From an uncultured Eubacteriales bacterium (GTDB lineage Bacteria > Bacillota > Clostridia > Christensenellales > CAG-138), in assembly GCA_902761365.1 (NCBI GenBank), contig CACWJZ010000001.1, positions 24,088-88,087 on the forward strand: DNA of 64,000 nt. Direction: 5' to 3'. Positions 41,365-49,127 of the stretch are shown here, one piece after another; position 1 is the first letter of the stretch, and each line of letters starts with the position of its first letter. The translations under genes were made by a program, and so were the position numbers. Under the pieces are notes generated by a model. The model saw nothing but the letters and a program-made list of their open reading frames with translations. It searched no databases and was not told where the DNA came from.

Positions 41365-41970
41365 ATGAAAAAAACCATCATCACCATCAGCCGGGAGTTC
41401 GGCAGCGGCGGACGCACCATCGGCCATCAGGTGGCCGAGAAGCTGGGGTACCCCTATTATGACAAGGAGCTCATCAAGAAGGTGGCGGAGAAGACCGGTT
41501 TTGACCCGAACTATGTGGAGGAGTATGGGGAGTATTCTCCGGGCAAATCCCTGCTCTCCCTGCTGTCCTCCTACACGGGCACCCATGGCACCATGGGCGG
41601 CATGAGCGTCTACGACTTTCTCTACGTGGTCCAGCGCAAAGCCATATTGGAGGTGGCAGAGCAGGGGCCCTGCGTCATCGTGGGTCGGTGCGCGGATTAT
41701 ATCCTGAAGGATCGGGAGGACGCCCTCCATGTGTTCGTCCACGCAGACGAAGCCTTCAAGGCAGAGCGCATCGTGCGCCTGTACGGCGAAAGCGAGAAGC
41801 GGCCGGAGGAACGGCTCAAGGAGAAGGACACCAAACGATCCGTGAACTACAAGCATTTCACGGACAGGAACTGGGGCGACTGCCGCAACTACGACCTGTC
41901 TTTGAACAGCGGCAAGCTGGGCATCGATCGCTGCGTGGAGCTGATCGTGCAGCTGGCCAATGAGGAATGA
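41365..41970 (+). CDS. Cytidylate kinase-like family protein
   Basis: A 201-residue P-loop protein of the AAA_26/cytidylate-kinase-like family (PF13189). It begins MKKTIITISREFGSGGRTIG, where GSGGRT is a modified Walker A, and contains CVIVGRCADYIL near residue 103-114 and HVFVHADEAFK. True CMP kinases are larger and have a different substrate lid, so the function is unknown. The start at 41365 has AGGGAGG upstream. The frame reaches back to 41176 only by running through the RNA and promoter above. Confidence 0.88.
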   Translation: MKKTIITISREFGSGGRTIGHQVAEKLGYPYYDKELIKKVAEKTGFDPNYVEEYGEYSPGKSLLSLLSSYTGTHGTMGGMSVYDFLYVVQRKAILEVAEQGPCVIVGRCADYILKDREDALHVFVHADEAFKAERIVRLYGESEKRPEERLKEKDTKRSVNYKHFTDRNWGDCRNYDLSLNSGKLGIDRCVELIVQLANEE

Positions 41971-41978
41971 CATCACCC

Positions 41979-42007
41979 ACCGGCCCCCTGAAGGAGGGCC
42001 GGTTTTT
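41979..42007 (+). terminator. Terminator after the cytidylate-kinase-like gene
   Basis: ACCGGCCC (41979-41986) pairs with GGGCCGGT (41996-42003), followed by TTTT. Confidence 0.87.
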
Positions 42008-42066
42008 CATGCGCGTAGACTGGCTAAGCGCATCGTCAGAATTTTTATGAAACAAAAGGTTTCCAG

Positions 42067-42095
42067 TTGAAAGTATGAACATAGTATGGTATACT
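42067..42095 (+). promoter_or_regulatory. Promoter of the 5'-nucleotidase gene
   Basis: TTGAAA (42067-42072), a 17-base spacer and TATACT (42090-42095). Confidence 0.75.
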
Positions 42096-42137
42096 GTTCT
42101 CGCTTGTGGAAACACAAAATCAATAGGGAGGAAGACT

Positions 42138-43832
42138 ATGAAAAAGAAAGTATTTGCTTGTCTGCTGGCTGTCGTGATGCTGCTGGGCATGATCGTGGTG
42201 CCTGCCGCCGCCAAGGCCGAAGGTGAGGAAGCGAAGGAGATCGTGATCCTCTACACCAACGACGTGCACTGCGGCGTCACCGACGGCATGGGCTATGTGG
42301 GTGTTGCCCGCGTGAAGGCTGCTCTTGAGACTGCCGGCAAGGAAGTCATCCTGGTGGACAACGGCGACGCTGTCCAGGGCGACGTCATCGGCACCCTGAG
42401 CAAGGGCGAAGCCATCGTGGAGCTTATGAACGATGTCGGCTACGATGTGGCCACCATCGGCAACCATGAGTTCGACTACGGTATGGACCAGTTCATGAAG
42501 AACGTGAGCCTGGCCAAGTTCCAGTATGTCTGCTGCAACTTCATCAACGATAAGGGCGAGGCGGTGCTCAAGCCCTACACCATCGTTGAGAAGGCCGGCA
42601 AGAAGATCGCCTTCGTGGGCATCGATACGCCGGAAGCCTTCACCAAATCCACGCCCAAGTACTTCCAGGATGGGGAAGGCAACTTCATCTATTCCTTCTG
42701 CGAAGGCAACAACGGCCAGGATCTGTACAACAAGGTCCAGGAAACCGTGGACGCCGCCCGTGCCGAAGGCGCTGATTACGTCATCGCCTTGGCCCACCTG
42801 GGTGTCGACTACCAGAGCGCGCCCTGGACAGCGTCTGAAGTCATTGTGAGCACCACCGGCATCGACGTCATGCTGGATGGTCACTCCCATACCGATTTCA
42901 AGCTTGCCTATGGGCAGGATTCCATTTCCGTCAAGAATAAGGATGGCAACGCCGTCCTTCACACCTCCACCGGCACCAAGCTGGCCAACGTGGGTATCCT
43001 GACCATCGCTGGCGATACTATCACGGCGAAGCTTGTCGATACGAGCGCCATGAAGTTCATCGACGAGGCTGGTCTGCTTGCGGAGGACAACGGCATTGGT
43101 GAAGTCGTGAAAGCTGCTCTCGCCAAGAACGAAGAGCTTGTGAACACCGTTGTGGCCCACACCGATGTGGACCTGGTGATCAAGGATCCCGTATCCGGCG
43201 AGCGTATCGTCCGTATCATGGAGACCAACCTGGGCGACCTGTGCGCCGATGCCTATCGCGCCATGGGTGAAACCGACATCGCCTTTGTCAACGGCGGCGG
43301 CGTCCGTGATACCATCCCTGCCGGTGATGTGACCTACGGCCAGATCATCAAGGTCCATCCCTTCGGCAACGCTCTGTGCACGGTGGAAGCCACCGGCCAG
43401 GAGATCCTGGATGCCCTCGAGATGTCCGTGTCCAGCCTGCCCGGCGAGTCCGGTGGATTCCTGCATGTCTCCGGCCTCAAGTTCACCGTGGATCTGAACG
43501 TCGACTCCACTGTGGTCAAGGATGACAAGAAGATGTTCGTCGAAGTGGCCGGTGATCGCCGCGTCAAGGATGTGGAGGTCCTCCAGGAGGACGGCACCTA
43601 CGCCCCCATCGATCCTAACAAGACCTACACCTTGGCCTGCCACAACTACCTGCTGAAGGATATGGGCGATGGCTACACCATGTTTGCCGACAATAAGTTC
43701 CTGTCAGAGAACGTGATGCTGGACAACCAGGTGCTCATCAACTATATCGTGGAGAAGCTGGGCGGCACTGTGGGCTCCGATTACATCGATCCCTACGGCC
43801 AGGGCCGTATCACCATCATTCCCAAGGCGTAA
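42138..43832 (+). CDS. Secreted 5'-nucleotidase/2',3'-cyclic phosphodiesterase (UshA/YfkN-like)
   Basis: A 564-residue exported metallophosphatase that releases nucleosides from external nucleotides. The signal peptide covers residues 1-27 (VFACLLAVVMLLGMIVVPAAA). The metallophosphatase domain has LYTNDVHCGV, VDNGDAVQGD, TIGNHEFDYGMDQ, ALAHLGVD and DGHSHTDF. A C-terminal 5_nucleotid_C domain (about 325-530) has NLGDLCADAYRAM and FVNGGGVRDTIPAG. No LPxTG or lipobox is seen, so it is probably secreted or loosely bound. AGGGAGG precedes the ATG. It may feed the nucleoside hydrolase encoded 1.2 kb upstream. Confidence 0.93.
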   Translation: MKKKVFACLLAVVMLLGMIVVPAAAKAEGEEAKEIVILYTNDVHCGVTDGMGYVGVARVKAALETAGKEVILVDNGDAVQGDVIGTLSKGEAIVELMNDVGYDVATIGNHEFDYGMDQFMKNVSLAKFQYVCCNFINDKGEAVLKPYTIVEKAGKKIAFVGIDTPEAFTKSTPKYFQDGEGNFIYSFCEGNNGQDLYNKVQETVDAARAEGADYVIALAHLGVDYQSAPWTASEVIVSTTGIDVMLDGHSHTDFKLAYGQDSISVKNKDGNAVLHTSTGTKLANVGILTIAGDTITAKLVDTSAMKFIDEAGLLAEDNGIGEVVKAALAKNEELVNTVVAHTDVDLVIKDPVSGERIVRIMETNLGDLCADAYRAMGETDIAFVNGGGVRDTIPAGDVTYGQIIKVHPFGNALCTVEATGQEILDALEMSVSSLPGESGGFLHVSGLKFTVDLNVDSTVVKDDKKMFVEVAGDRRVKDVEVLQEDGTYAPIDPNKTYTLACHNYLLKDMGDGYTMFADNKFLSENVMLDNQVLINYIVEKLGGTVGSDYIDPYGQGRITIIPKA

Positions 43833-43855
43833 TGGCTTTGAGCAAATGATCCAAA

Positions 43856-43884
43856 AAGGCGGCGGGGCAAAACCCGCCGCCTTA
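43856..43884 (+). terminator. Hairpin after the 5'-nucleotidase gene
   Basis: AAGGCGGCGGG pairs with CCCGCCGCCTT around GCAAAA. The T-tract is short (TTAGCTT), so read-through is possible. A near-copy recurs at 44109-44135. Confidence 0.75.
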
Positions 43885-43885
43885 G

Positions 43886-43923
43886 CTTGTCAAAATCCTT
43901 TTGACAAGCTGACAAGATTGTCA
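43886..43923. promoter_or_regulatory. Two adjacent TTGTCA/TGACAA palindromes
   Basis: A perfect 10-bp inverted repeat, CTTGTCAAAA (43886-43895) with TTTTGACAAG (43899-43908), is followed one base later by TGACAAGATTGTCA (43910-43923), a 6-bp dyad with the same TTGTCA core. Four TTGTCA half-sites in 38 bases suggest an operator or RNA hairpins. Confidence 0.5.
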
Positions 43924-43938
43924 AGAAAGTGTGGCAGA

Positions 43939-44135
43939 AGCCGCGTTCTTTGCCCCGAACCAGTAGTAACCTACTGCGAGAGGGCGAAAACGCGGCTAAT
44001 TTGTGGCGATATGTTCAAAAGAAAGGGTGTTTGAGCCCTTTCTGCCTATGCTTAGTCTCCAGAACATAATCCGCCGCAAATGGTCTGGCACCTTTATTGA
44101 TGATCTGGGGCGGCGGGCAAAACCCGCCGCCTTTT
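43939..44135 (+). ncRNA. Structured intergenic region, possible noncoding RNA
   Basis: No gene is seen in 43833-44206. Hairpin A pairs AGCCGCG 43939-43945 with CGCGGCT 43991-43997, continues almost unbroken, and is capped by CAGTAG-TAAC-CTACTG (43961-43976). Domain B closes with GGCG 44005-44008 and CGCC 44072-44075, then TATGTTC 44010-44016 with GAACATA 44062-44068, and encloses AGAAAGGG 44020-44027 with CCCTTTCT 44036-44043. A terminator (44109-44135, GGCGGCGGG with CCCGCCGCC then TTTT) ends it, upstream of the metK promoter, so it is not a metK leader. I find no clear promoter; it may be a 3' UTR or processed RNA. Confidence 0.5.
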
Positions 44136-44141
44136 CCGGCA

Positions 44142-44170
44142 TTGACAGAACAGGCGGAAAATGGTAGTAT
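44142..44170 (+). promoter_or_regulatory. Promoter of metK
   Basis: TTGACA (44142-44147), a 17-base spacer and TAGTAT (44165-44170), only 36 bases before the start. No SAM riboswitch fits in this leader. Confidence 0.78.
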
Positions 44171-44206
44171 AGCTTGCTAAATGATCGAATGACAGGAGAG
44201 AGAGAA

Positions 44207-45340
44207 ATGCCTGCTTGCTTTACATCCGAATCTGTGACCGGGGGACACCCGGACAAGCTTTGTGACAAGACCGCCGATGCCATCCTGGACGCCATCCTTC
44301 AGCAGGACCCGGCTGCCCGCGTGGCCTGCGAGGTGACTGCCAACACGAACCACATGCACATCATGGGGGAGATCACCAGCACCGCCCGGGTGAACTATGA
44401 GGCCATCGCTCGTCGGGTGATCCGGGAGACCGGGTATACCGAGCCCGGCCGCGGCTTTGACTGCGACACCGCCATCATCGACGTGGATCTGAACCATCAG
44501 TCCCCGGACATCGCCATGGGCGTAGACAACGCGGACCCCCTGGAGATCGGCGCAGGGGACCAGGGCATGATGTTCGGCTATGCCTGCCGGGAGACGGAGC
44601 ACTATATGCCTTTGCCCATCGAGCTGTCCCATCGGCTCACCAGGCGCCTCGAGACCATGCGTCGCGATGACACGTTGCTCTTCCTGCTGCCCGACGGCAA
44701 ATCTCAGGTGACTGTGGAATACAAGGACAACGCCCCCAGCCGCATCCTGGCCGTGGTCCTGTCTGCCCAGCACAAGGAGAGCATCGACATCGAGACCCTG
44801 AGGGAGACTCTCAAGGAGCAGGTGATCCTGCCTGCCCTGCCTAAGAGCATGATCGGCAGCTGGACGGAGTTCTTCATCAACCCCACTGGCCGGTTCGTGG
44901 TGGGCGGCCCTGCGGGGGACACGGGCCTCACGGGTCGTAAGATCATCGTGGACACCTACGGCGGCTATGCCCGTCACGGCGGCGGCGCGTTCTCCGGAAA
45001 AGACCCCACCAAGGTGGATCGTACCGGCGCATACATGGCCCGGTATCTCGCCAAGAACATCGTGGCCGGCGGGTACATGGACCGTTGCGAGGTCCAGCTT
45101 TCCTACGCCATCGGCGTGTCCCGGCCCACCAGCATCCGCATCGAGGATTTCGGCACCGCCCATATCAACGATGTAGGCGCCTTGAAAGACCACATCATGG
45201 AGACCGTAGACCTGCGACCCATGGCCATCATCAACCGGTTTGGCCTGCGCAGGCCAATCTACTCCAAGCTGGCCGCCTATGGGCACTTCGGCGAAAACGC
45301 CAAGGACATGCCCTGGGAGCGGCTTGACCTGGCCCTGTAA
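44207..45340 (+). CDS. metK: S-adenosylmethionine synthetase
   Basis: A 377-residue enzyme making S-adenosylmethionine from ATP and methionine. Signatures include FTSESVTGGHPDKLCDK at residues 4-20, IGAGDQGMMFGYA near 117-129, FVVGGPAGDTGLTGRKII with the P-loop-like stretch, and GGGAFSGKDPTKVDR (catalytic Lys and Asp). It is shorter than the usual 390-400 residues by small loop deletions, with no break. The ATG at 44207 has GGAGAG upstream. The PIG-L gene begins 4 bases after its stop. Confidence 0.95.
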   Translation: MPACFTSESVTGGHPDKLCDKTADAILDAILQQDPAARVACEVTANTNHMHIMGEITSTARVNYEAIARRVIRETGYTEPGRGFDCDTAIIDVDLNHQSPDIAMGVDNADPLEIGAGDQGMMFGYACRETEHYMPLPIELSHRLTRRLETMRRDDTLLFLLPDGKSQVTVEYKDNAPSRILAVVLSAQHKESIDIETLRETLKEQVILPALPKSMIGSWTEFFINPTGRFVVGGPAGDTGLTGRKIIVDTYGGYARHGGGAFSGKDPTKVDRTGAYMARYLAKNIVAGGYMDRCEVQLSYAIGVSRPTSIRIEDFGTAHINDVGALKDHIMETVDLRPMAIINRFGLRRPIYSKLAAYGHFGENAKDMPWERLDLAL

Positions 45341-45344
45341 ACCC

Positions 45345-46592
45345 GTGGAGACTATTTGCAAACGCGCAATACTGCTGTTTCTGGCTTTAGTGCTGGTCCT
45401 TTCTGCTGCCCCTGTGGTAGCGGCAGAGGGCCAGCTTTTTGATGATGTCAAAACCATGCAGAGTATCGCCGAGGATCTGACCTCTTTTCTTCGGCTCGAA
45501 ATCAGCGGCCACGTCAACATGCGCAACCAGGTCCTGGATGCCGCGTTGGATCATGTAGAACAGATCTATCCCTATGAACGGTTTTATGCTTTTTGGGACG
45601 CGGCAAAGGTTTCTCCCGGGTATCTGTGCATCCAGTGGGACACGAAGCCAGAAAACGTTCAACTGTGGCAACTGAGCCAGAATGGTTCGATCCTGTCTCA
45701 GCGAGACGTTCCGGGAACGTATGACACCGTGGAAAAGCTGCTGCCTGACACTTGCAAGGTAGCCTTCGTCTCGGGCCGGGAGGGCATGCGCATCATTCGC
45801 CTTGCACTGTATTCCGATGGGCAGCTACCGGAGCCATTCGTGCCCTGGCAGCCCACTCCGGATCATTTGGATTATCTGGTCGTCTCCACGCATCCTGATG
45901 ACGACGTGCTGTTCATGGGTGGTATCGTCCCCATCTATGGGGCTGAACGTGGCTATGTGGGCACAGTGGCTTATGTGACCTCCCCCAACCGGTTGCGGAT
46001 AACCGAAGCAATGATGGGCGCCTGGACCATGGGGACCCCATATATGCCGCTTTTCCTTGGGTTCCAGGACATTGCCAGCGTTGACAAACATCCTAACTTG
46101 TATGCCAACCGGTTTTTGCCGGATGCCGTAACCATGGCCCTTGTGCGCCTGTTTCGGACGTATCGGCCGCTGGTGGTCTTCACTCAGGACGTAAACGGCG
46201 AATATGGCCACTGGCAACACAAAATCGTGTCCGCCGCCGTGGTGGAGGCGGCTCGCTTGGCAGGGGATGCTTCCTTCGATCCCGTTTCCCTGGCAGAGCA
46301 GGGGATATGGCAGGTGCAAAAATGCTATGTGCACCTCTATCAGGACGATCCGTTGATCCTGGATGTGAACGCACCCCTGTCTAAAATGGGTGGCCGGACC
46401 GCCCTGGAGGTGGCCATGGCCAGCTTTCTCAAGCACCGTTCCCAGCAAACGGGGCGGCATTGGGTCCAAAGCGACACCGACCGTTATCCCATGAGCCGAT
46501 TCGGCATGGCCTACGGCACGGTGGAAGCGGGAACGGACGCCTTCGACAACATCGATCCCGCGCTTTTCTCGTTCGCATTGGCGAACGGTTAA
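45345..46592 (+). CDS. Exported PIG-L family deacetylase
   Basis: A protein of about 415 residues. An N-terminal signal peptide or anchor (AILLFLALVLVLSAAPVVAAE) is followed by about 130 residues of unknown type. The PIG-L (LmbE-like) domain runs from about residue 165, with VVSTHPDDDVLFMGG (zinc-binding His-x-Asp-Asp) and GEYGHWQHKIVSAAVVEAA (third zinc His). The family deacetylates N-acetylglucosaminyl compounds using zinc. The start is uncertain: GTG at 45345 is 4 bases after the metK stop but lacks a clear ribosome binding site, so coupling to metK is likely. The substrate may be a cell-wall sugar. Confidence 0.82.
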   Translation: METICKRAILLFLALVLVLSAAPVVAAEGQLFDDVKTMQSIAEDLTSFLRLEISGHVNMRNQVLDAALDHVEQIYPYERFYAFWDAAKVSPGYLCIQWDTKPENVQLWQLSQNGSILSQRDVPGTYDTVEKLLPDTCKVAFVSGREGMRIIRLALYSDGQLPEPFVPWQPTPDHLDYLVVSTHPDDDVLFMGGIVPIYGAERGYVGTVAYVTSPNRLRITEAMMGAWTMGTPYMPLFLGFQDIASVDKHPNLYANRFLPDAVTMALVRLFRTYRPLVVFTQDVNGEYGHWQHKIVSAAVVEAARLAGDASFDPVSLAEQGIWQVQKCYVHLYQDDPLILDVNAPLSKMGGRTALEVAMASFLKHRSQQTGRHWVQSDTDRYPMSRFGMAYGTVEAGTDAFDNIDPALFSFALANG

Positions 46593-46620
46593 GGTACATA
46601 AAGCATCACATGAGCATAGC

Positions 46621-46650
46621 AAAAGGAGCCGTGAAATGCGGCTCCTTTGA
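46621..46650. terminator. Bidirectional terminator between PIG-L and aminotransferase genes
   Basis: AAAGGAGCCG (46622-46631) pairs with CGGCTCCTTT (46639-46648) around TGAAATG. Confidence 0.83.
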
Positions 46651-46668
46651 TGTTTTCCACTATATAGC

Positions 46669-47943
46669 TTAGCCCAGCAGCTTCTCCAGAGCGGCGATCT
46701 TCACGCAGACGCAGAAGATCTCCATGGCCTTCTTCAAATCCTCCAGGGGCGGATAGGAGGGCGCGATGCGCAGGTTGCTGTCATTGGGGTCTTTGCCGTA
46801 GGGATAGGTGGCGCCCACATTGGTCATGACGAGGCCTGCCTCTTTGGCCAGGGTGAAGATCCGCTTGGCGGTGCCGGGCATGGCGTAGAAGCTCACAAAG
46901 TACCCGCCCTTGGGACGGCGCCAATCAGCGATCTCGAGAGGTGCGATCTCCTTGTCGAGGGCGTCCAGCACGGCGATGAACTTGGGCCCCAGCACGCCGG
47001 CATGCTTCTTCATGAGAGTCAGGGTATTTTCCTTGTTCTTCAGGTATTTCACATGGCGCAGCTGGTTCACCTTGTCGTAACTGATAATCTGGGCTGTGAG
47101 GATCTTCTTGATGTGCTCAACGTTGGCCACGCTGGAAGCCATGCAGGAGATGCCGGCGCCGGGATAGGTGACCTTGCTGGTGGAGGCGAACTCATAGAAC
47201 ATGTCCTCCGTACCGGCAGCGGCGGCCAGGGAGAGGATGTCGGGGAAGGGCACGTAGTCGCCGATGACCTCATGGATGCAATAGGCGTTGTCCCACATCA
47301 CGGTGAAGTCAGGGGCAGCGGGCTTCAGGTGCACGAACCGATCGATGGTCTCGGGGGAATAGATGATGCCGTCGGGGTTGGAGTACTTAGGCACGCACCA
47401 GATACCCTTCACGGCGGGGTCCTTCACAGCTTCTTCCACCACGTCCATGTCGGGGCCGAACTCGGTCATGGGTACATAGATGAGCTCCATGCCGAAGGTG
47501 GCGCTGACGGTGAAGTGGCGGTCATAGCCGGGGGCTGGGCAGAGGAACTTGACCTTGTCCAGCTTACACCAGGGGGCGGGAGAGTGGAGCAGGCCGTGGG
47601 TGTAGGCCTTGCTGATGAGGTCGAACATCAGCTGCAGGGATGCGCTGCCCCCCACGATGACCTTCTCGGGCACGGTGTCCAGAATGTCGGCAAACAGCGC
47701 CCGGGCGCTGGGGATGCCCAACAGCTCGCCGTAGTTGCGCACGTCTAGCTTGCCGTCATAGCAGTCCTCGGGTTTGGAGAGGACGGTCAGCATATCGCTG
47801 ACGATATCCAGCTGCTCCGAAGAGGGCTTGCCGCGTGCCATGTTCAGGCTGAGTCCCTTTGCCTTGAACGCGGCGTATTTCTCCTGGAGTGCCTTCAGTT
47901 CAGCAAGCTGCTCGTCCTTCGTCATGGATGCATAGGGTTTCAT
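46669..47943 (-). CDS. Aspartate aminotransferase-like PLP enzyme (PF12897 type)
   Basis: A 424-residue class I/II aminotransferase of the Asp_aminotransf (PF12897) subfamily rather than the classical AspC type. Features are LNMARGKPSSEQLD near residue 32-45, the cofactor region GGSASLQLMFD near 102-112, CPAPGYDRHF, WCVPKYSNPDG and the PLP lysine in STSKVTYPGAG near 250. It probably interconverts aspartate or another amino acid with its oxo-acid. The ATG at 47943 has AAGGAGG upstream; the upstream extension to 48057 lacks support. It follows arcC on the same strand by 74 bases. Confidence 0.9.
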   Translation of the reverse strand: MKPYASMTKDEQLAELKALQEKYAAFKAKGLSLNMARGKPSSEQLDIVSDMLTVLSKPEDCYDGKLDVRNYGELLGIPSARALFADILDTVPEKVIVGGSASLQLMFDLISKAYTHGLLHSPAPWCKLDKVKFLCPAPGYDRHFTVSATFGMELIYVPMTEFGPDMDVVEEAVKDPAVKGIWCVPKYSNPDGIIYSPETIDRFVHLKPAAPDFTVMWDNAYCIHEVIGDYVPFPDILSLAAAAGTEDMFYEFASTSKVTYPGAGISCMASSVANVEHIKKILTAQIISYDKVNQLRHVKYLKNKENTLTLMKKHAGVLGPKFIAVLDALDKEIAPLEIADWRRPKGGYFVSFYAMPGTAKRIFTLAKEAGLVMTNVGATYPYGKDPNDSNLRIAPSYPPLEDLKKAMEIFCVCVKIAALEKLLG

Positions 47944-48016
47944 GGGTGCCTCCTTGCAAAATATTATGGTATATGTGGTTCCTGGGGAAACCGTGGATAG
48001 TGTGGATAACTTGTCT

Positions 48017-48958
48017 TTACAGGGAAACGGTGGTGCCGGCCACGCCGTTAAGGGCATCGACGGCCTTCTCGAGGGAGGTGATGATGCACTTGCGCTGGGG
48101 CTTCGACAGGGCGAACTTCATGGCCGCCTCTACCTTGGGCAACATGGAGCCAGGGGCGAACTGACCTTCGGCGATGTATTTCTTCGCGTCCTCCACGCTG
48201 AGGGCGGTCAGGTCCTTCTGATCTGGTTTCTTGTAGTTGATGGACACGTTTTCTACGGCGGTGAGGATCACCAGGGCGTCAGCATCCAGGTCCTCCGCCA
48301 GCTTCTCGCTGGCCAGGTCCTTGTCGATGACCGCCGCAGTCCCCGTCAGAGTGCCGTCCTCGTTCTTGATCACGGGGATGCCGCCGCCACCCACGGTTAC
48401 CACCACGAAGCCGGCGCTCTCCAGCGCCTTTACGGCGTCCAACTCCACGATCTCCACGGGCAGGGGGGAAGCCACCACCCGGCGATAGCCGCGGCCGGCG
48501 TCCTCTTTCATGGCGTAGCCCTTCTCGGCGGCGATCTTTTCCGCCTCCTCCTTGGTGTAGAAGGGACCGATGGGCTTGCTGGGATTCTGGAACTTGGGGT
48601 CGTTCTTGTCCACCACCACCTGGGTCACCAGGGTAACGACCTGCTTGTTGACGCCGCGCTGCCGCAGGACCTTGGAGAGGCCCTGCTGGATGTGGTAGCC
48701 GATGTACCCCTGGCTCATGGCGCCGCACACGTCGAAGGGCATGGCGGGCGTCACGCTGGAGGCTGACTCGTTTTGCAGCACGATGCGGCCCACCTGAGGC
48801 CCGTTGCCATGGGCGATGACCACGTCATAGCCGGCTTCAATGATGTCGGCGATATAGGCCGATGTCTTTTCAACTACTTCCAGCTGGGACTCGGCGGTGG
48901 CTGGTTTCCCCGCTTCCTGGAGCGCATTCCCGCCCAGGGCGATCACGATTCTTTTCAT
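48017..48958 (-). CDS. arcC: Carbamate kinase
   Basis: A 313-residue amino-acid-kinase-fold enzyme that transfers phosphate from carbamoyl phosphate to ADP, yielding ATP, CO2 and ammonia. Motifs are IVIALGGNALQ at the start, IAHGNGPQVG near 48-57, PFDVCGAMSQGYIGY, VVTVGGGGIPV near 205-215 and AAVIDKDLASEKLA. No arcA or arcB is beside it, so the carbamoyl phosphate source (arginine, agmatine, or a ureide route) is not indicated. A DUF2877/AllH-like gene lies 5 kb away, which is suggestive only. GAAAGGA precedes ATG. Confidence 0.95.
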   Translation of the reverse strand: MKRIVIALGGNALQEAGKPATAESQLEVVEKTSAYIADIIEAGYDVVIAHGNGPQVGRIVLQNESASSVTPAMPFDVCGAMSQGYIGYHIQQGLSKVLRQRGVNKQVVTLVTQVVVDKNDPKFQNPSKPIGPFYTKEEAEKIAAEKGYAMKEDAGRGYRRVVASPLPVEIVELDAVKALESAGFVVVTVGGGGIPVIKNEDGTLTGTAAVIDKDLASEKLAEDLDADALVILTAVENVSINYKKPDQKDLTALSVEDAKKYIAEGQFAPGSMLPKVEAAMKFALSKPQRKCIITSLEKAVDALNGVAGTTVSL

Positions 48959-49005
48959 AAAACAGTCCTTTCTGCCATGCAAGATTTGTTTTATTCCCTG
49001 TTACC

Positions 49006-49035
49006 ATTATAGAGCAGAAGGGGGATGAATGTCAA
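49006..49035 (-). promoter_or_regulatory. Promoter of arcC-aminotransferase
   Basis: On the minus strand, TTGACA (49030-49035), an 18-base spacer and TATAAT (49006-49011). It is a full consensus match. Confidence 0.85.
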
Positions 49036-49127
49036 CGTGAGGCATGCAAATATGCTTAGGCTCAAGCAGTTCGTTTTTTGTTTTTTCGTTAGGATATATC
49101 CTTTGCTCCAGAAACACAGGCACCTGT

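Noticed and set aside
43856..44135. Mobile-element ends formed by the two near-identical GC-rich hairpins
   Set aside because: They are in the same orientation, act as terminators, and no transposase or target duplication is present.
44171..44206. SAM riboswitch controlling metK
   Set aside because: Too short after the promoter, and the structured region upstream ends in a terminator before the metK promoter.
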